From positions 124,001 to 188,000 of the forward strand of contig JANMDU010000001.1 of the NCBI GenBank assembly GCA_031376455.1: a stretch of DNA of 64,000 bases, in the 5' to 3' direction. Positions within the stretch are counted from its first letter, which is position 1. Each line of letters begins with the position of its first letter. The DNA comes from JANMDU01 sp031376455. GTDB lineage: Bacteria; Pseudomonadota; Gammaproteobacteria; Burkholderiales; Burkholderiaceae_C. Positions 33,250 through 41,336 of the stretch are shown here, one piece after another. The notes below the pieces were generated by a model. It was not told the DNA's origin, ran no database searches, and saw only the letters and a program-made list of their open reading frames with translations. A program made the position numbers and the translations under genes.

Positions 33250-36145
33250 ATTCTTGCTCCCAGTACAGAAGGTTCACTTCGTATTCGACCTGGATCGCGC
33301 TATCGCTCGACGGGAATGCGATGGCGAAGGCCATGATGGGTTTTTCCCAGCTGGGCACGATCAGCTTTTCTGGAAGCTTGTCCTTGCCCGCGTAGGGGGA
33401 GAGTGGATAAAGAAGCAGTAACCCGCGATCGGCGGAGCCGCCAAGCTGTGTGCGGGCCATGCGGATGCCTTTGCCGCTGGGGATGGTTGGCGGCGAGACG
33501 CGGCCTCGCGCGGGGTCGGGCTTCCAAGCGGCGCGGGTGAGCGCTAGGGCCTTGTGCCATGCGTCGTCGTCAAGGTCTATACCTTCGTCGGACGGGTCGG
33601 TGAGTACGCCGATAGCAAATTTGGCGGGATCAATGGGTTGGTCAGGATTCTTGGGGGCGTCGGGGGTGCGCATGGGGAATTTCTCGACGCAGATCCCGCC
33701 AGAGAAGACGTGCGGTTCACCGACACCGTCGCCCTCAGCTAAAAGTGCGACGCTCCATTGTTTCAACTGGCCAATCTCAACCATCTTCGTGATGAAGTCA
33801 GCAAGCACCGGGCCTTTCGCGCTCGTCGCGTTGGGGTGGGTGGCAAAAGAGCCCAAGAAGGAAAGAATTTTGGCCGCGTCGACATCCTTCCATAGGCTTG
33901 ATCGCTTCCATTTGTCCGCGCTTCCGTCGCGCGCGTATTCGGGGCCGGGCACGTTTGGCGCGCCTATGGCAGCCAAAAGAGCGTCGGCGGCGGCCAGATT
34001 GCCAGATTGGATTTTTGCGTCCCGGTGGAACAGGATGGTTTGAGGGCGCGTGCCGCTGTACGTGAGCGATAACGTCTGCGAATTACGCATTTTCAGCGGA
34101 GAGGTGATCGTCAGAATTTCATGCGATTTGACTTTTAGGCCGTATTGCTCGGGCGTCAGGCGCGCCTCAGCCATGAAGTCGAATTCTTCGCGCAGCTCTT
34201 CGGAAGCGTCGGCGATGTGGCCGAACCAGCTCACCAAATCCGGCGAGGTGTAAAGGCGGCAGAGGTCGAGGTATCCAGGGCGATAGCCGAACCAGCGGCC
34301 CATTTGCATGAGCGTGTCGTACATCCGCGTGGTGCGGATGAAATAGCTGATGCAGAGCCCCTCGAGCGTAAGGCCCCGAGCGAGTTTGTCGCCGCCCACG
34401 GCGATGACCTTCAAGGCCGCGCCGGGAGCCGCGTAGTCGAGCGCGTCTTTGGCGGTGCCGTTGATGGATCGGACTTCGATGTCTTCCATGACAAGGGGCA
34501 GGGCGGCCAGAATTTCTTCCCAGCTAGGCATTGCGGGCGGGCGCTCATGGGGAGGCGAGAGCTCGGCGACTTCGTCGCGCGTCAGCGTGAAGTCGTCTTC
34601 CCATAGCTGCTGAAGTCTGGCAAGTAGCTCGGTTGCGTCGATTCCGCGGGTGATCTTCTGGCGCATGCGCCGCACGGTTTCTTCCACCTGTTCCCGGACC
34701 AAGTTTTGAACCGCCACGAACCGGGTCGTGTGGATCAGCATGGAGCTGTGCTGCGAGCCTTGGCCGCGAAGCTCGCGGGCCGCGCACGCCAAAGCAAAAG
34801 AGTAGACCGCATCGCGCAACGACGGCGGAATGGTCTCTTGCCCGTTGTAAGTGGGCGTGTGGTTCTTGTTGTGCTTGGGTGGCATCCACCCCGTTTCGGT
34901 CTGGGGATCGTAGTTGTCCACGATGTCGCGGGTCAGCGGCAGTGCGCCAACGCGACCCTCTTTGGTCATGCGGCCAAAGAGGCGGGCAGGCCCAACATAG
35001 TTCGACGGGGCGGCCAAATTGATGATGAAGGAGCGCGGGAAAAGGTCCGGCCCTTCTTTTGCGGTCGCGCCTTTGTGGTGGATGAAAATGTTGGCGAAGG
35101 GCGTCGCGGTGTAGCCCACGTACGCCTTGCGGGTGAACGTGTGCAAAATCTGCCGGATCAAACTGTTGATTGTTTTGGGTTGGTGCTCTTCGTCGGCGGT
35201 GCCGTCTTCGTTGAACAGTTGCTCGCCCGTATCCACCGAGGCGTTGTCGGCTTCGTCGTCGATCATCAAAAGCGGCAGCTTGGTGATGAGCTTGCGCCCA
35301 TCCTCGATGTCGGTGGCGTCGGCCACGCGCGTTTGAAGCCAATTGAGCAGAGCCGTGAGCACCGTCTTTTGCTTCTTGACCACGAACAGCCATGGGCGCT
35401 CTTCCGGCGAAATGCCGTGAAAGCGCTTGGCCGCGACTTTGCTGAAATCGCCGTTGTCGGCTCGGGTCGTGGCCGAATTGGTTTTCAAGTCGTCGCCGAA
35501 ATGGGCGACCCCAATGGCTCTTCCCGCGCCGCGGTCGTTGGTGGTCTCGTAGCCCAAGAAGCCCTCTTCAAGGCGCATTTGGGTTTGCGAGCGCAAATTG
35601 TTGTGCATGCCCGCCAAGACGATGATGATTTTGTAGCCTGCGTCTGCTGCCTTACAGATGAGTCCCGAATAGTTGCTGGTTTTGCCGGACTGCACATGGC
35701 CGACGACCAAGCCGCGGCGATCCCATGCGCTGGTTCGCAGCGGGTCTTCCAAGAGCTCTAGGATGTTGTCGGTGGCCTCGTCTAGGCCCTCGACAACCAC
35801 GCCGGAGAGCTTGTCTTCTTGGAAATCGCGGTAGCGTCGCCAGTAGTGCCAGTCCTGCTTGCGCGCGGCATTGAGCCAATCGAGGTGGCCCACGTCGTCC
35901 TTTAGTGTGGTGGCCTTGCCCATCCAATGGCTGAACCTCTGGATCAAGATGGAGACGGCCTGCTGCTGGTCGATGGTCAGAGGGCTGTCGGCTGCGAACA
36001 TGTCGGCGGCCCGTTTCACCTTTTCGGCAATGAAAGACGGCGTGATCTTGGATTTGTCCTTTTCTGCCTTTATGAGTCGCTGCGCCGTGGCGACAACGTT
36101 CTCGAGCAATTCGCCTTGCACGGCGGCGGCTTCTGATTCGATCAT
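33233..36145 (-). CDS. Z1-domain superfamily II helicase-like protein
   Basis: A 970-residue protein. Walker A GHVQSGKTSNYSG (residues about 149-161), Walker B LLMIDDEADN (about 289-298), motif III VGYTATPFAN, and the C-terminal GLTLEGLCISYF plus MGRWFGYRPGYLDLCR arginine-finger region of the Z1 domain. The family couples ATP hydrolysis to translocation or remodelling in restriction-like systems. It starts in the ATPase stop (ATGA) and overlaps the nuclease gene by 17 bases. G+C-rich (37 of 60 in the line at 35221) compared with flanking core genes, consistent with horizontal transfer. Confidence 0.9.
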   Translation of the reverse strand: MIESEAAAVQGELLENVVATAQRLIKAEKDKSKITPSFIAEKVKRAADMFAADSPLTIDQQQAVSILIQRFSHWMGKATTLKDDVGHLDWLNAARKQDWHYWRRYRDFQEDKLSGVVVEGLDEATDNILELLEDPLRTSAWDRRGLVVGHVQSGKTSNYSGLICKAADAGYKIIIVLAGMHNNLRSQTQMRLEEGFLGYETTNDRGAGRAIGVAHFGDDLKTNSATTRADNGDFSKVAAKRFHGISPEERPWLFVVKKQKTVLTALLNWLQTRVADATDIEDGRKLITKLPLLMIDDEADNASVDTGEQLFNEDGTADEEHQPKTINSLIRQILHTFTRKAYVGYTATPFANIFIHHKGATAKEGPDLFPRSFIINLAAPSNYVGPARLFGRMTKEGRVGALPLTRDIVDNYDPQTETGWMPPKHNKNHTPTYNGQETIPPSLRDAVYSFALACAARELRGQGSQHSSMLIHTTRFVAVQNLVREQVEETVRRMRQKITRGIDATELLARLQQLWEDDFTLTRDEVAELSPPHERPPAMPSWEEILAALPLVMEDIEVRSINGTAKDALDYAAPGAALKVIAVGGDKLARGLTLEGLCISYFIRTTRMYDTLMQMGRWFGYRPGYLDLCRLYTSPDLVSWFGHIADASEELREEFDFMAEARLTPEQYGLKVKSHEILTITSPLKMRNSQTLSLTYSGTRPQTILFHRDAKIQSGNLAAADALLAAIGAPNVPGPEYARDGSADKWKRSSLWKDVDAAKILSFLGSFATHPNATSAKGPVLADFITKMVEIGQLKQWSVALLAEGDGVGEPHVFSGGICVEKFPMRTPDAPKNPDQPIDPAKFAIGVLTDPSDEGIDLDDDAWHKALALTRAAWKPDPARGRVSPPTIPSGKGIRMARTQLGGSADRGLLLLYPLSPYAGKDKLPEKLIVPSWEKPIMAFAIAFPSSDSAIQVEYEVNLLYWEQEYGPSE

Positions 36146-37644
36146 TTATCCAGTCCCAGTTTTGCGACGAGCGCAGGGTATTTTTGGAAAGGTTCCGTGC
36201 GCAAAAGGGATTTGCGGGCTTCTTCGGCGGTCAGCCCCTTTCGTTCAATGAGGTCATCGAACAGCACCTGAGCCACCTCGATGATGGCCTCGTTGGGTTC
36301 GCCTTCGAATCCGTTGCGCGGCGTTTCTTTATTTTCGGCGGTGTCGAGCCAGATGCGTTGCACCGGCACCGTTTCCTCGATCACGCGGAGCATGGACTTG
36401 ACCAGCGGCTCCAAGGCTCCAGCGTTGGCCAGCACTGCGGCGACCGAGGGGTGGGTCTCTTCGATTCGATACCGAATACCTGCCTTCACCCGTTCGGCCC
36501 GCCATGCCTGTTTGATCGGCACATTTTTCTTCAAGGAAATTGGAGAGCCGCGGTAAGCGAACACTCGCCGAGCTTGTTCTCGCGTGTTTTCCGCCAAAGT
36601 TGTTAGCCAAGGACGCAGCGCGACCGGAGGGCGTGCGGTCGATTTTCGAACGTCGATTTTCCAGTCGGCATCCGCCGTATTGGGGATGTCGATTCTGATG
36701 CGGGCCAACCGATGGGCTTCTTCTCTGTTCCACGCGCGGCCGTTGCCAAGTGGGCTGCTAAGGCCGAGCCATCCGCCAGCCAATAAAAGCCTTTCGTTGC
36801 GATAGACGTAAAACCCTTGCTGTGCGGTCCATCCAGCCGGGCCTCCGTTAAGTTCAAAATCGTCTTTTGACAACATATCCCGGTGCGGCAAGACATGGCA
36901 CTGGACAGAAACATCGCCATAGCTTGTTGCGTGATGTGTGATTGGCGACGTCCATTTTGCTGGGTGTCCAGACATAAATGGGTCCCAAGGAATGACGGGC
37001 TTCCCATTCAATAGCAGTTTTAATCTCGCATGAGGACCTTGGATAAGCCGATGGAAAACCATCGCCAGATGCGACTCGACGTTATCTACAAGAGTGTTGA
37101 AATCGTTGGAGGTGTAGCCGTCGGAGACGATGCGGTCCATTGCCTCCCATAGAACCAAAGTGCCCGTGGGCTTACTTTCAAGGTCGGCTAGGTAGGGCTT
37201 GGAGCCCTTGGCTGGCCCCTCGAAAAGCAGCCAATCGCTATCGGGACGTGCAGCTAATTCTTCCAGATCCCAGCGCAGGCAGCTTTGTACGCCGTCCTTT
37301 GTGGAGGCGACCGTGAGCCTTCGGCACTGTGAGAACGACGCAGTTTTAAGTCCAATGCCGAAGCGGCCAAGATCGCGGGCATCGCGCGCGTCGAGCGGAT
37401 TTTTGTCGCCAAGGCGCAGTGCGCTCTCAAGCTCGCCATCATCCATGCCGGGCCCATCATCAAGAATGGAGATTCGGCTACTCGCGCCATCCCACACGAA
37501 CTCGATGCGGGCTTCTTTCGCGCCCGCAGAAATGCTGTTGTCGACGATGTCAGCCAACGCGGCGGCGGTGGAGTATCCGAGCCCGCGAAGGGACTCGAGC
37601 ATGGCCGCTGCGCGCGGCGGTGCGGTGCGAGTTTTATGCGTCAT
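36142..37644 (-). CDS. GHKL ATPase, MutL/MORC-like
   Basis: About 500 residues from the ATG at 37644, which overlaps the sigma-factor stop (ATGA); an upstream ATG at 37668 is less likely. Bergerat-fold motifs: ALADIVDNSISAGA (residues about 29-42), LDDGPGMDD (about 61-69) and LGRFGIGLKTASFS (about 91-104), followed by a transducer-like domain with WKIDVRKS. Iyer, Abhiman and Aravind described MutL/MORC-like ATPases in restriction-type operons. It likely acts as an ATP-dependent clamp or switch for the Z1/nuclease pair. Confidence 0.9.
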   Translation of the reverse strand: MTHKTRTAPPRAAAMLESLRGLGYSTAAALADIVDNSISAGAKEARIEFVWDGASSRISILDDGPGMDDGELESALRLGDKNPLDARDARDLGRFGIGLKTASFSQCRRLTVASTKDGVQSCLRWDLEELAARPDSDWLLFEGPAKGSKPYLADLESKPTGTLVLWEAMDRIVSDGYTSNDFNTLVDNVESHLAMVFHRLIQGPHARLKLLLNGKPVIPWDPFMSGHPAKWTSPITHHATSYGDVSVQCHVLPHRDMLSKDDFELNGGPAGWTAQQGFYVYRNERLLLAGGWLGLSSPLGNGRAWNREEAHRLARIRIDIPNTADADWKIDVRKSTARPPVALRPWLTTLAENTREQARRVFAYRGSPISLKKNVPIKQAWRAERVKAGIRYRIEETHPSVAAVLANAGALEPLVKSMLRVIEETVPVQRIWLDTAENKETPRNGFEGEPNEAIIEVAQVLFDDLIERKGLTAEEARKSLLRTEPFQKYPALVAKLGLDK

Positions 37645-39890
37645 CGCCAAAACCCTTTGCCAAGCCAAAACTTGAATCCTTGATCGACCAATTTTCGGAC
37701 TAGCGGTCTAGGGGGAGTCAGGGGGGTGTTGCTGAAGTCTATCCAGATGACATTCTCGGTGCCATTTCTCTCAACCTTGACCGTGGCTCCGAGCACGGTG
37801 GCCGAGTCTAAAAGCTTCTGGACAGGTACTGATACTTGAAGTGGGCACGTCGTGGTTTTATTTGGGTCATTGTTGAGGGTCGAGATTTCTACCGGGCCAG
37901 CAAGATTTTTGAGCGTGTTTGGCCGGGCCGGCTTGGCTGCGACGGCATCGGCCAGTTTTTTGAGTTGGGCCGCATTTACTGGGGCGCAAGAAGCGTCATC
38001 ATCCTTGTCTTCGTCGCTCTCGGGGCGTCCGGGCGGGTTGGGGCCATTGAGCGCAGCCAGCAGAGCATCGAGGCGACCAGGGTGTTTTAGGTGGCGGATG
38101 GCTTTGGACTCTATTTGTCTAATGCGCTCGCGCGTGACGCCCATTCGGGTTCCAATTTCGTCCAAGGTCATGACATCGGCCTCGCCGATGCCAAACCGCA
38201 TTCTGAGAATGTTCTCATCCTTTAACTTGAGCGTACCTAGAATTTTGTGGACCATTTTTGTTAGATCGCGATCGGAAACTATGTCCATTGGATCTGGTGA
38301 CGTGTATTCATCGCGCACATCCATGGCGATCAGCGCATCGATGTCGATTTCGTGAATAGGCAGGGGTTCGCCTGCAATCCTCATATAGGCAGCAACCTTG
38401 CGCGGGGACAATTCCACGAGTTCAGCGATTTCTTCAACAGTAGGTGCTTTTCCGCGGTCGATTTCATAGCTGCGCACGATACTTTCGATCCGTTGCAGCT
38501 TTTCGTGAATGTGGACGGGCACGCGGACAGTTCTGCCTTTGTCCGCGATATATCGGCTCACTTGCTGACGTATCCACCAAGTGGCGTACGTCGAGAACTT
38601 GAATCCCTTGCGCCAGTCGAAACGCTCAACGCCCTTCAAGAGGCCGATGTTTCCTTCTTGAAGTAAATCGTCCAGTGGCATACCGCTGAAAAGGTATTTC
38701 TTGGCGATGGAGTGAACCAGTTTTAGGTTCGCGACCGCCATACGATCCCTAGCGACCTTGTATGCCTGCATCGCGAGTCTGAACTCGCGGGCTGGCTCAT
38801 TCTCAGCTATCCATCCCGACTCGTACAAATTCAAAAGATAAGAGCCAGATAACCAAAGAGAGCTAAGCGCTTCACGTATTGCTTTGTTGTTGGATATATG
38901 TTGTTTTTCCAGTGATCGAGCCATAGCCCAGAGGCGTTCCGCGTTCTCTGCGAAATCGGACAGCTCATCTTCTGGCGAGCCTTCATTGGAATCTTCCTGC
39001 CGTCTTTGGTTGCCCTCCGAGTCGTCTGCTGCTAAGTCTGGAATATCTTCCCGAGGTCCAGAAGACATCGAGCGAAGGGGCTTTGTTTTGGTTTTCACCA
39101 ATTGCGCGGCTTTAAAGACAGCTTCTATTCCGGTATTAGACAAGGCCAATGCGTCTAGCGCCGCTTCCATGCTTTGCTCCATCGCGCTGCCAAGGGCAAC
39201 CTCTTCATCTGCGGTCAGCAGTGCGCAGTATTGGAAATCTCGCTGGTAAAGGCGCAACGTATCGTTGCGGCGCGACTCCAGTTGATCGATGAAATCAAGA
39301 GCCTCGTCGACGGTTTGTTCTTCGTCAGGAGCTTCGCGCGGTTCGACATGCACAATGAAGCTTTCATGATATGTGGAATATTCATGGCGCTCATCGGCTT
39401 CCGCGCCCAGATCATTGACGACCATGCGCAACATAGCTTCGGCAGCTGTATTGGGAGTTCGGTCGTCGTTGATCGTGAGGTCTTCGATGGCTTGGTTTGG
39501 CACGCTGCCTTCGCGCATCGCGCGAAGCAATAGTGAGCGCAAGCGCGTGCGTGCTTCCGCATCGTCTGCGCTTGGTCGTGACGAAGCGCGTTCGGGTAAA
39601 AAGATTTCTACGTCATTCCACTCCATGGAGTGGTCGATAGGGATGTGTTCTGATATCGCGTTTTGAATCTTAGAGGCAACGGCTAGTACCGTCTGGCTAC
39701 CTTTGGGTGTAGCAGGTTCGGTATCTGGTTCCCAGTCAGAAAGATCGGCAAGCGTGCCTCCATCGTCGAAGTTGATTTGGTGATTCGTCGTTCGCGGTTT
39801 TTGGTAGCAATCGTTGATATTGCTATGGTGTGCGGGCGTGCCAATCAGTAGGGCGCTTTCTAAGGGGGCGTCGATACGGGTGATAAGCAT
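37641..39890 (-). CDS. Primary-type sigma-70 factor heading the defence operon
   Basis: A 749-residue RNA polymerase sigma factor. Residues 1-205 match no sigma region I recognise. Region 1.2 is at about 209-240 (LRLYQRDFQYCALLTADEE). An acidic insert follows at about 280-312. Region 2 spans about 378-470, with DLLQEGNIGLLKGVERFDW and YATWWIRQQVSRYIADKGRT, very like housekeeping sigma regions 2.3-2.4. Region 3 is about 471-535, and region 4 about 540-605 with TLDEIGTRMGVTRERIRQIE. An acidic linker and a C-terminal domain of about 70 residues (680-749, ending GFKFWLGKGFWR) are extra. All promoter-contact regions look intact. It is the first gene of the operon, and the ATPase ATG lies in its stop codon. 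It may transcribe the operon or redirect polymerase. Confidence 0.9.
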   Translation of the reverse strand: MLITRIDAPLESALLIGTPAHHSNINDCYQKPRTTNHQINFDDGGTLADLSDWEPDTEPATPKGSQTVLAVASKIQNAISEHIPIDHSMEWNDVEIFLPERASSRPSADDAEARTRLRSLLLRAMREGSVPNQAIEDLTINDDRTPNTAAEAMLRMVVNDLGAEADERHEYSTYHESFIVHVEPREAPDEEQTVDEALDFIDQLESRRNDTLRLYQRDFQYCALLTADEEVALGSAMEQSMEAALDALALSNTGIEAVFKAAQLVKTKTKPLRSMSSGPREDIPDLAADDSEGNQRRQEDSNEGSPEDELSDFAENAERLWAMARSLEKQHISNNKAIREALSSLWLSGSYLLNLYESGWIAENEPAREFRLAMQAYKVARDRMAVANLKLVHSIAKKYLFSGMPLDDLLQEGNIGLLKGVERFDWRKGFKFSTYATWWIRQQVSRYIADKGRTVRVPVHIHEKLQRIESIVRSYEIDRGKAPTVEEIAELVELSPRKVAAYMRIAGEPLPIHEIDIDALIAMDVRDEYTSPDPMDIVSDRDLTKMVHKILGTLKLKDENILRMRFGIGEADVMTLDEIGTRMGVTRERIRQIESKAIRHLKHPGRLDALLAALNGPNPPGRPESDEDKDDDASCAPVNAAQLKKLADAVAAKPARPNTLKNLAGPVEISTLNNDPNKTTTCPLQVSVPVQKLLDSATVLGATVKVERNGTENVIWIDFSNTPLTPPRPLVRKLVDQGFKFWLGKGFWR

Positions 39891-39904
39891 ATTAACGAAT
39901 CTTA

Positions 39905-39973
39905 GCGCGGTTGCGCATCCTGTATGTGTTGGCCGATATCAATCTCTCGCGTGAGGTGGTGTATGCCGCGTGA
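39905..39973 (+). pseudogene. C-terminal remnant of an MNT-type nucleotidyltransferase antitoxin
   Basis: An open frame ending NLSREVVYAA and a stop at 39971-39973, with the stop overlapping the start of a HEPN-like frame. VVYAA ends are typical of MNT antitoxins that precede HepT toxins. Its 5' part is lost at the sigma-operon boundary. The call rests on little sequence. Confidence 0.35.
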
Positions 39974-40061
39974 TCCGCGCGCTTGGTTGTGGGATGTGCA
40001 GCAGGCGAGCGAGGCGATTGCTGAGTTCTTAGCTGATTTTTATAACAAAACTGGCAGATAG
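39963..40061 (+). pseudogene. Truncated HepT-like (HEPN, DUF86) toxin start
   Basis: Thirty-two codons reading MPRDPRAWLWDVQQASEAIA and on, much like the first helix of HepT-like toxins, then a stop formed inside a dispersed element at 40059-40061. The remainder of the toxin is missing. Together with the preceding frame this looks like a broken MNT/HEPN pair at the island boundary. Confidence 0.45.
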
Positions 40062-40107
40062 CCGGCATAGAATCTGCGCAGGGCGCTATGAATTTTGTAG
40101 TGATTAT
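40035..40107 (+). repeat. Dispersed element, copy 9
   Basis: TTTTTATAACAAAA arm, ATAGCCGGCATAGAATCTGC, GCAGGGCGCTATGAATTTTG, ending at the stop of the HTH gene. Very close to the consensus. Confidence 0.9.
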
Positions 40108-40430
40108 CAAACCAAACGGATGGTCTTAATTAGTTGATTGACGTGTATTGCGTCTTTCAAGGTTTGGAAAATAGCTGCAAGATTGCGCATTGTGAGCCTT
40201 CCCGAGCGTGAGAGCATGCGTTGCAAACTGCGGCGTGGTTTGGCGATCTGTTCAGCGAGATGCTCATAGCCGATGGTGACTCTGATGATGGTGTGAAGCA
40301 CGGTTTTGGCGGTATCGACATCGCCTTCCAAATAGAGTGTTGCAGCCTCATCCAATAACGCCTTAGCAAATGCTGGATCAGCGTTTGCACGCGCAGCGAT
40401 AGTTTCTTGGGTGTCTTTTGTAAGTGTCAT
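40107..40430 (-). CDS. Helix-turn-helix addiction-module antidote-like protein
   Basis: A 107-residue protein. The C-terminal half has an Xre-type helix-turn-helix (YEHLAEQIAKPRRSLQRMLS, then LTMRNLAAIFQTL), as in HTH antidotes paired with RelE/HigB toxins. The ATG overlaps the RelE-like gene stop by four bases, so it is the third gene of a coupled operon. It may be a second antitoxin or the operon repressor. Confidence 0.75.
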   Translation of the reverse strand: MTLTKDTQETIAARANADPAFAKALLDEAATLYLEGDVDTAKTVLHTIIRVTIGYEHLAEQIAKPRRSLQRMLSRSGRLTMRNLAAIFQTLKDAIHVNQLIKTIRLV

Positions 40431-40855
40431 GGTTTGCCTTTGGTCTTGGCGGGTGTGTTTGGCTGCTTTCCCAATCGTAGCGCTTTGACGACTGCCTCGC
40501 GTGCGCCGCTAGTGATGCGCTCGATGGCTTCTGTGTAGGCAGCTCTGTCTTCGCGTTTGCCGACGGCTAATACGAGCACGACGACGACATCATCGAGCAC
40601 TTCATAGACGAGGCGATAGCCTGCTTTGAGCAGCTTGATTTTGTAGCAGCCTGCGAGCTCGCCTTTGAGGGCAGCGGCGGAGATGTGGGGTTGATCAAGG
40701 CGCTTGATGAGGGCTTCGCGTAGCGCGACTTTGGGTGAGCCGTCTAGCTTTTTCCATTCTTCCCAAGCATCGGTTTGAAAGCGGAGGCGATAGCGATGAG
40801 CGCGCAGGCTTGCGGCGGGCGCTTTACTCGACGCCTTAGCGGGTTTGCTCGCCAT
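40427..40855 (-). CDS. RelE/ParE-family toxin
   Basis: A 142-residue protein. The core after about residue 20 has RLRFQTDAWEEWKKLDGSPK, LAGCYKIKLLKAGYRLVYEV and VLVLAVGKRED, the RelE fold with its basic, tyrosine-containing strand. The N- and C-terminal extensions (Lys/Ala-rich) are longer than usual. RelE toxins cut mRNA at the ribosome. It lies two bases after the antitoxin gene and overlaps the HTH gene. Confidence 0.85.
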   Translation of the reverse strand: MASKPAKASSKAPAASLRAHRYRLRFQTDAWEEWKKLDGSPKVALREALIKRLDQPHISAAALKGELAGCYKIKLLKAGYRLVYEVLDDVVVVLVLAVGKREDRAAYTEAIERITSGAREAVVKALRLGKQPNTPAKTKGKP

Positions 40856-40857
40856 GC

Positions 40858-41115
40858 TCAGAGATCGTTAACGCTGACTTCGATGCTATTGCCGTGCGCG
40901 GCGCTGGCGCGGCGGGCTTGAATGAGGGCTGTGAAATCTTTTTCGGCGAGCGCATCGGCAAAGCCTTGCATGACTTCGGGTTGTACGACGTAAAACGCGG
41001 GGGCGTTGTGGCTGAGCACGGCGATGGGCGCGCCTTTGGCTTTACGCAGGGTGGCGCCGGGGTTTTTCTTGAATTCGCTGATACCAACGGTGAGGGGGGT
41101 GAGCAGGGCTTGCAT
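40858..41115 (-). CDS. StbD/Phd-family antitoxin
   Basis: About 85 residues from the ATG at 41115; a longer frame from 41178 adds an unlikely N-terminus. LTVGISEFKKNPGATLRKAK and PIAVLSHNAPAFYVVQPE match the StbD branch of Phd/YefM antitoxins. It should neutralise the RelE toxin and repress the operon. Confidence 0.85.
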   Translation of the reverse strand: MQALLTPLTVGISEFKKNPGATLRKAKGAPIAVLSHNAPAFYVVQPEVMQGFADALAEKDFTALIQARRASAAHGNSIEVSVNDL

Positions 41116-41211
41116 GGTGGATTGGTATTTGGAGACGAAATTGGCGCTTATTTTAGAGCTGATTTGGTGATGTTGCAACTGAGCTTGATTTGTCTGTTTT
41201 GAAGTGTTTTA

Positions 41212-41283
41212 TGGCAGATGTATGAGTGATATTCGCTCTTCACCGGCATAGAATATGCGCAGAGCGCTATGAAATTAGTAGTA
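41212..41283 (+). repeat. Dispersed element, copy 10
   Basis: ACCGGCATAGAATATGCGCA, GAGCGCTATGAAATTAGTAG. Between the antitoxin gene and the next plus-strand gene. Confidence 0.9.
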
Positions 41284-41336
41284 TTTTGATGGCACAAAAG
41301 TTTGCCTTAAGCTCGAAATCGACGGACACTCAAAGT

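Noticed and set aside
34706..35761. 351-codon plus-strand frame opposite the Z1 gene
   Set aside because: Antisense shadow in G+C-rich DNA; no recognisable motif, and the Z1 frame is well supported.
33233..36145. Type I restriction R subunit or BREX/DISARM helicase for the large ATPase
   Set aside because: The GYTATPFAN and MGRWFGYRPGY motifs fit the Z1 domain, and no BREX or DISARM marker genes are nearby.
39892..40110. 72-codon minus-strand frame upstream of the sigma gene
   Set aside because: Its first part is just a translated dispersed element (IAPCADSMPA), and the rest is antisense to MNT/HEPN debris; no start signal.
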